Positions 63,011-64,000 of a stretch of 64,000 bases of DNA are shown one piece after another. How positions within the stretch are numbered: the stretch's first letter is position 1; every line of letters starts with the position of its first letter. This DNA is from Flammeovirgaceae bacterium UBA2371. Lineage in GTDB: Bacteria > Bacteroidota > Bacteroidia > Cytophagales > Cyclobacteriaceae. A program made the position numbers and the translations under genes. Under the pieces are notes generated by a model that saw nothing but the letters and a program-made list of their open reading frames with translations, was not told where the DNA came from and searched no databases. The stretch covers positions 62,201-126,200 of the forward strand of contig DDTF01000018.1 in the NCBI GenBank assembly GCA_002345965.1, in the 5' to 3' direction.

Positions 63011-63171
63011 TTATGGTGCCCCTCAATTTTTAAACCACAATGGCTGATGCTTAAGTCAATATCATTGATAAGCCATCGAATAACGAAATCAAATGTGGAA
63101 AAAACAAATCTGTTTACTTGTAACCATTACTTATCGTAGCCACTCTCTTAGCTATAAACAAATATTACAAG

Positions 63172-63702
63172 ATGAAAACTAAAATTATAACCTTATGGAT
63201 GGCCAGCATGTTTGCACCACCTATCGTTTTTGCTCAAAACAACCCAAAACTAACGGATGCAGAGGTTGCCTCTGTGGCAGTAGTTGCCAATCAAATTGAT
63301 ATTTCATATGCAGAGATCGCCAAAAAGAAATCGAAGGATGCTGAAATATTAAAGTTTGCTGATACCATGATCAACGATCACAATGCAGTGATAGGTCAGG
63401 CAGCGGCCTTAGTCAAAAAGTTAGGTGTTACACCAAAAGACAATGCAGTTAGTCAGCAACTTCTGTCTGACGCAGAGAAAACCAAAAAAGTCCTTAATTC
63501 AAAATCTGGAAAGGCATTTGACAAAGCTTACACGGACAATGAAGTGGCATACCACAAAGCGGTAATTGGGGCCATTGAAAATCTGCTAATCCCAGAAACT
63601 GATAATCCGGAATTAAAAGAATTGCTAACCAACGTGGTTCCGGCCTTAAAAACTCACCTTGGCCATGCTGAGATGGTGCAAAAAATGCTCACTGGAAACT
63701 AA
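63172..63702 (+). CDS. DUF4142 periplasmic protein
   Basis: A 176-residue protein with a signal peptide (1-21, ending VFAQN) and a helical ferritin-like DUF4142 domain: EVASVAVVANQIDISYAEIAKKKSKDAEILKFADTMINDHNAV, later AYHKAVIGAIENLLIPETDNPELKELLTNVVPALKTHLGHAEMVQKML. The HDHN/HxxH histidines are conserved in the family. These proteins are linked to stress in Bacteroidota but have no known reaction. It is followed 15 bases later by a cupredoxin gene, likely in the same operon. Confidence 0.9.
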   Translation: MKTKIITLWMASMFAPPIVFAQNNPKLTDAEVASVAVVANQIDISYAEIAKKKSKDAEILKFADTMINDHNAVIGQAAALVKKLGVTPKDNAVSQQLLSDAEKTKKVLNSKSGKAFDKAYTDNEVAYHKAVIGAIENLLIPETDNPELKELLTNVVPALKTHLGHAEMVQKMLTGN

Positions 63703-63717
63703 ACAATAAACCGGATT

Positions 63718-64000
63718 GTGAAAAATTACGCTTTTTTTATTGCCGCCATATTAGCAATAGGATGTTCATCAAATGATGAATTAAACAAGGAAGAATATCC
63801 TGTCTTTGAGGAGAAACACAAAACACACACACCAGATTTAAATAACCCGACCGTCAATTCTGTTGAGGTAAAAAATTCAGCTCATTTTCACACCATTGAA
63901 ATCAAACAAATGAAATTTCTTCCCGCTGAACTGACATTGCAAAGTGGAGATACTGTCATGTGGATTAACAATGATTTTGTATTGCATGATGTAACCGAGG
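63718..64000 (+). CDS. partial cupredoxin-like lipoprotein, cut by window end
   Basis: The first 94 residues of a lipoprotein starting with GTG at 63718. The signal peptide ends in LAIGCSSND (lipobox). A short low-complexity stretch with a KHKTHTPD segment leads to a plastocyanin/cupredoxin start: IEIKQMKFLPAELTLQSGDTVMWINNDFVLHDVTE, where the His in LHDVTE is the first copper ligand of the family. The second half with the Cys, His and Met ligands is outside the window. It shares an operon with the DUF4142 gene and may carry copper or electrons. Confidence 0.82.
   Translation, partial: MKNYAFFIAAILAIGCSSNDELNKEEYPVFEEKHKTHTPDLNNPTVNSVEVKNSAHFHTIEIKQMKFLPAELTLQSGDTVMWINNDFVLHDVTE

Noticed and set aside
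1..64000. CRISPR array, restriction or toxin-antitoxin system
   Set aside because: No spaced direct repeats of 20-40 bases, no cas genes, and no motif of methylase-endonuclease or toxin pairs were found.

Overview
The window is chromosomal DNA of a Bacteroidota bacterium, most likely from Cytophagales or a related order. The evidence is an AT-rich coding style, two SusC-like or TonB-dependent receptors, a PorE-like TPR/PD40/OmpA lipoprotein typical of type IX secretion bacteria, a lamin-tail protein with a FlgD-like C-terminus, the Bacteroidota-length PurM and NusA, almost no Shine-Dalgarno sites, and many intergenic matches to the Bacteroidota sigma-A promoter (TTTG, about 19-21 bases, TAnnTTTG). 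It is mostly a core-genome stretch. No prophage, insertion sequence, CRISPR array or rRNA was seen, and there is one tRNA (Phe). No stretch longer than 300 bases lacks a gene.

Layout. 1-3532: a probable metal-uptake module with a TonB receptor, a small His/Cys-rich exported protein and a divergent CHY zinc-finger protein, with a perfect Fur-family-like palindrome between them. 3551-6961: a CstB-like persulfide dioxygenase/sulfurtransferase with a small membrane protein, then a DinB-like protein and a delta-9 desaturase. 7096-17858: housekeeping genes (tatC, pyruvate carboxylase, mutS, a SpoU/TrmH methylase, purM). 17868-20935: a Calx-beta lipoprotein and the PorE-like protein. 20980-23807: a CCG-domain protein and an Fe-S/membrane protein forming a two-gene oxidoreductase, then tRNA-Phe. 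23869-32328: lysA, metK, hpf, a Xer recombinase, rpsU, an acyl-CoA dehydrogenase and several enzymes. 32473-36701: a nucleotide-sugar operon (ugd, UDP-xylose synthase, rfbB, rfbA).

37836-42288: the rimP-nusA-infB operon, driven by a textbook promoter and preceded by a strong leader hairpin. 42359-49541: lemA, asd, the lamin-tail protein, a histone-H1-like/DksA fusion, scpB and an rRNA pseudouridine synthase. 49545-54843: an orphan histidine kinase, an FtsX-type permease, a small membrane protein, and a divergent ECF sigma factor overlapping a small membrane protein that may be its anti-sigma. 54946-58353: a large secreted beta-propeller/amidohydrolase with a tandemly duplicated start. 58451-61841: a second TonB receptor module with a PepSY protein. 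61838-64000: a MOT1-like anion transporter, a DUF4142 protein and the start of a cupredoxin lipoprotein cut by the window edge.

The most notable points are the palindrome-linked metal module, the two small exported proteins with proline-rich tails that precede both TonB receptors, the H1-like/DksA fusion that has lost its zinc cysteines, the duplicated start at 54946, the rimP leader hairpin, and the apparently leaderless GTG-started methylase gene. Functions are assigned from motifs read by eye; no database search was run.
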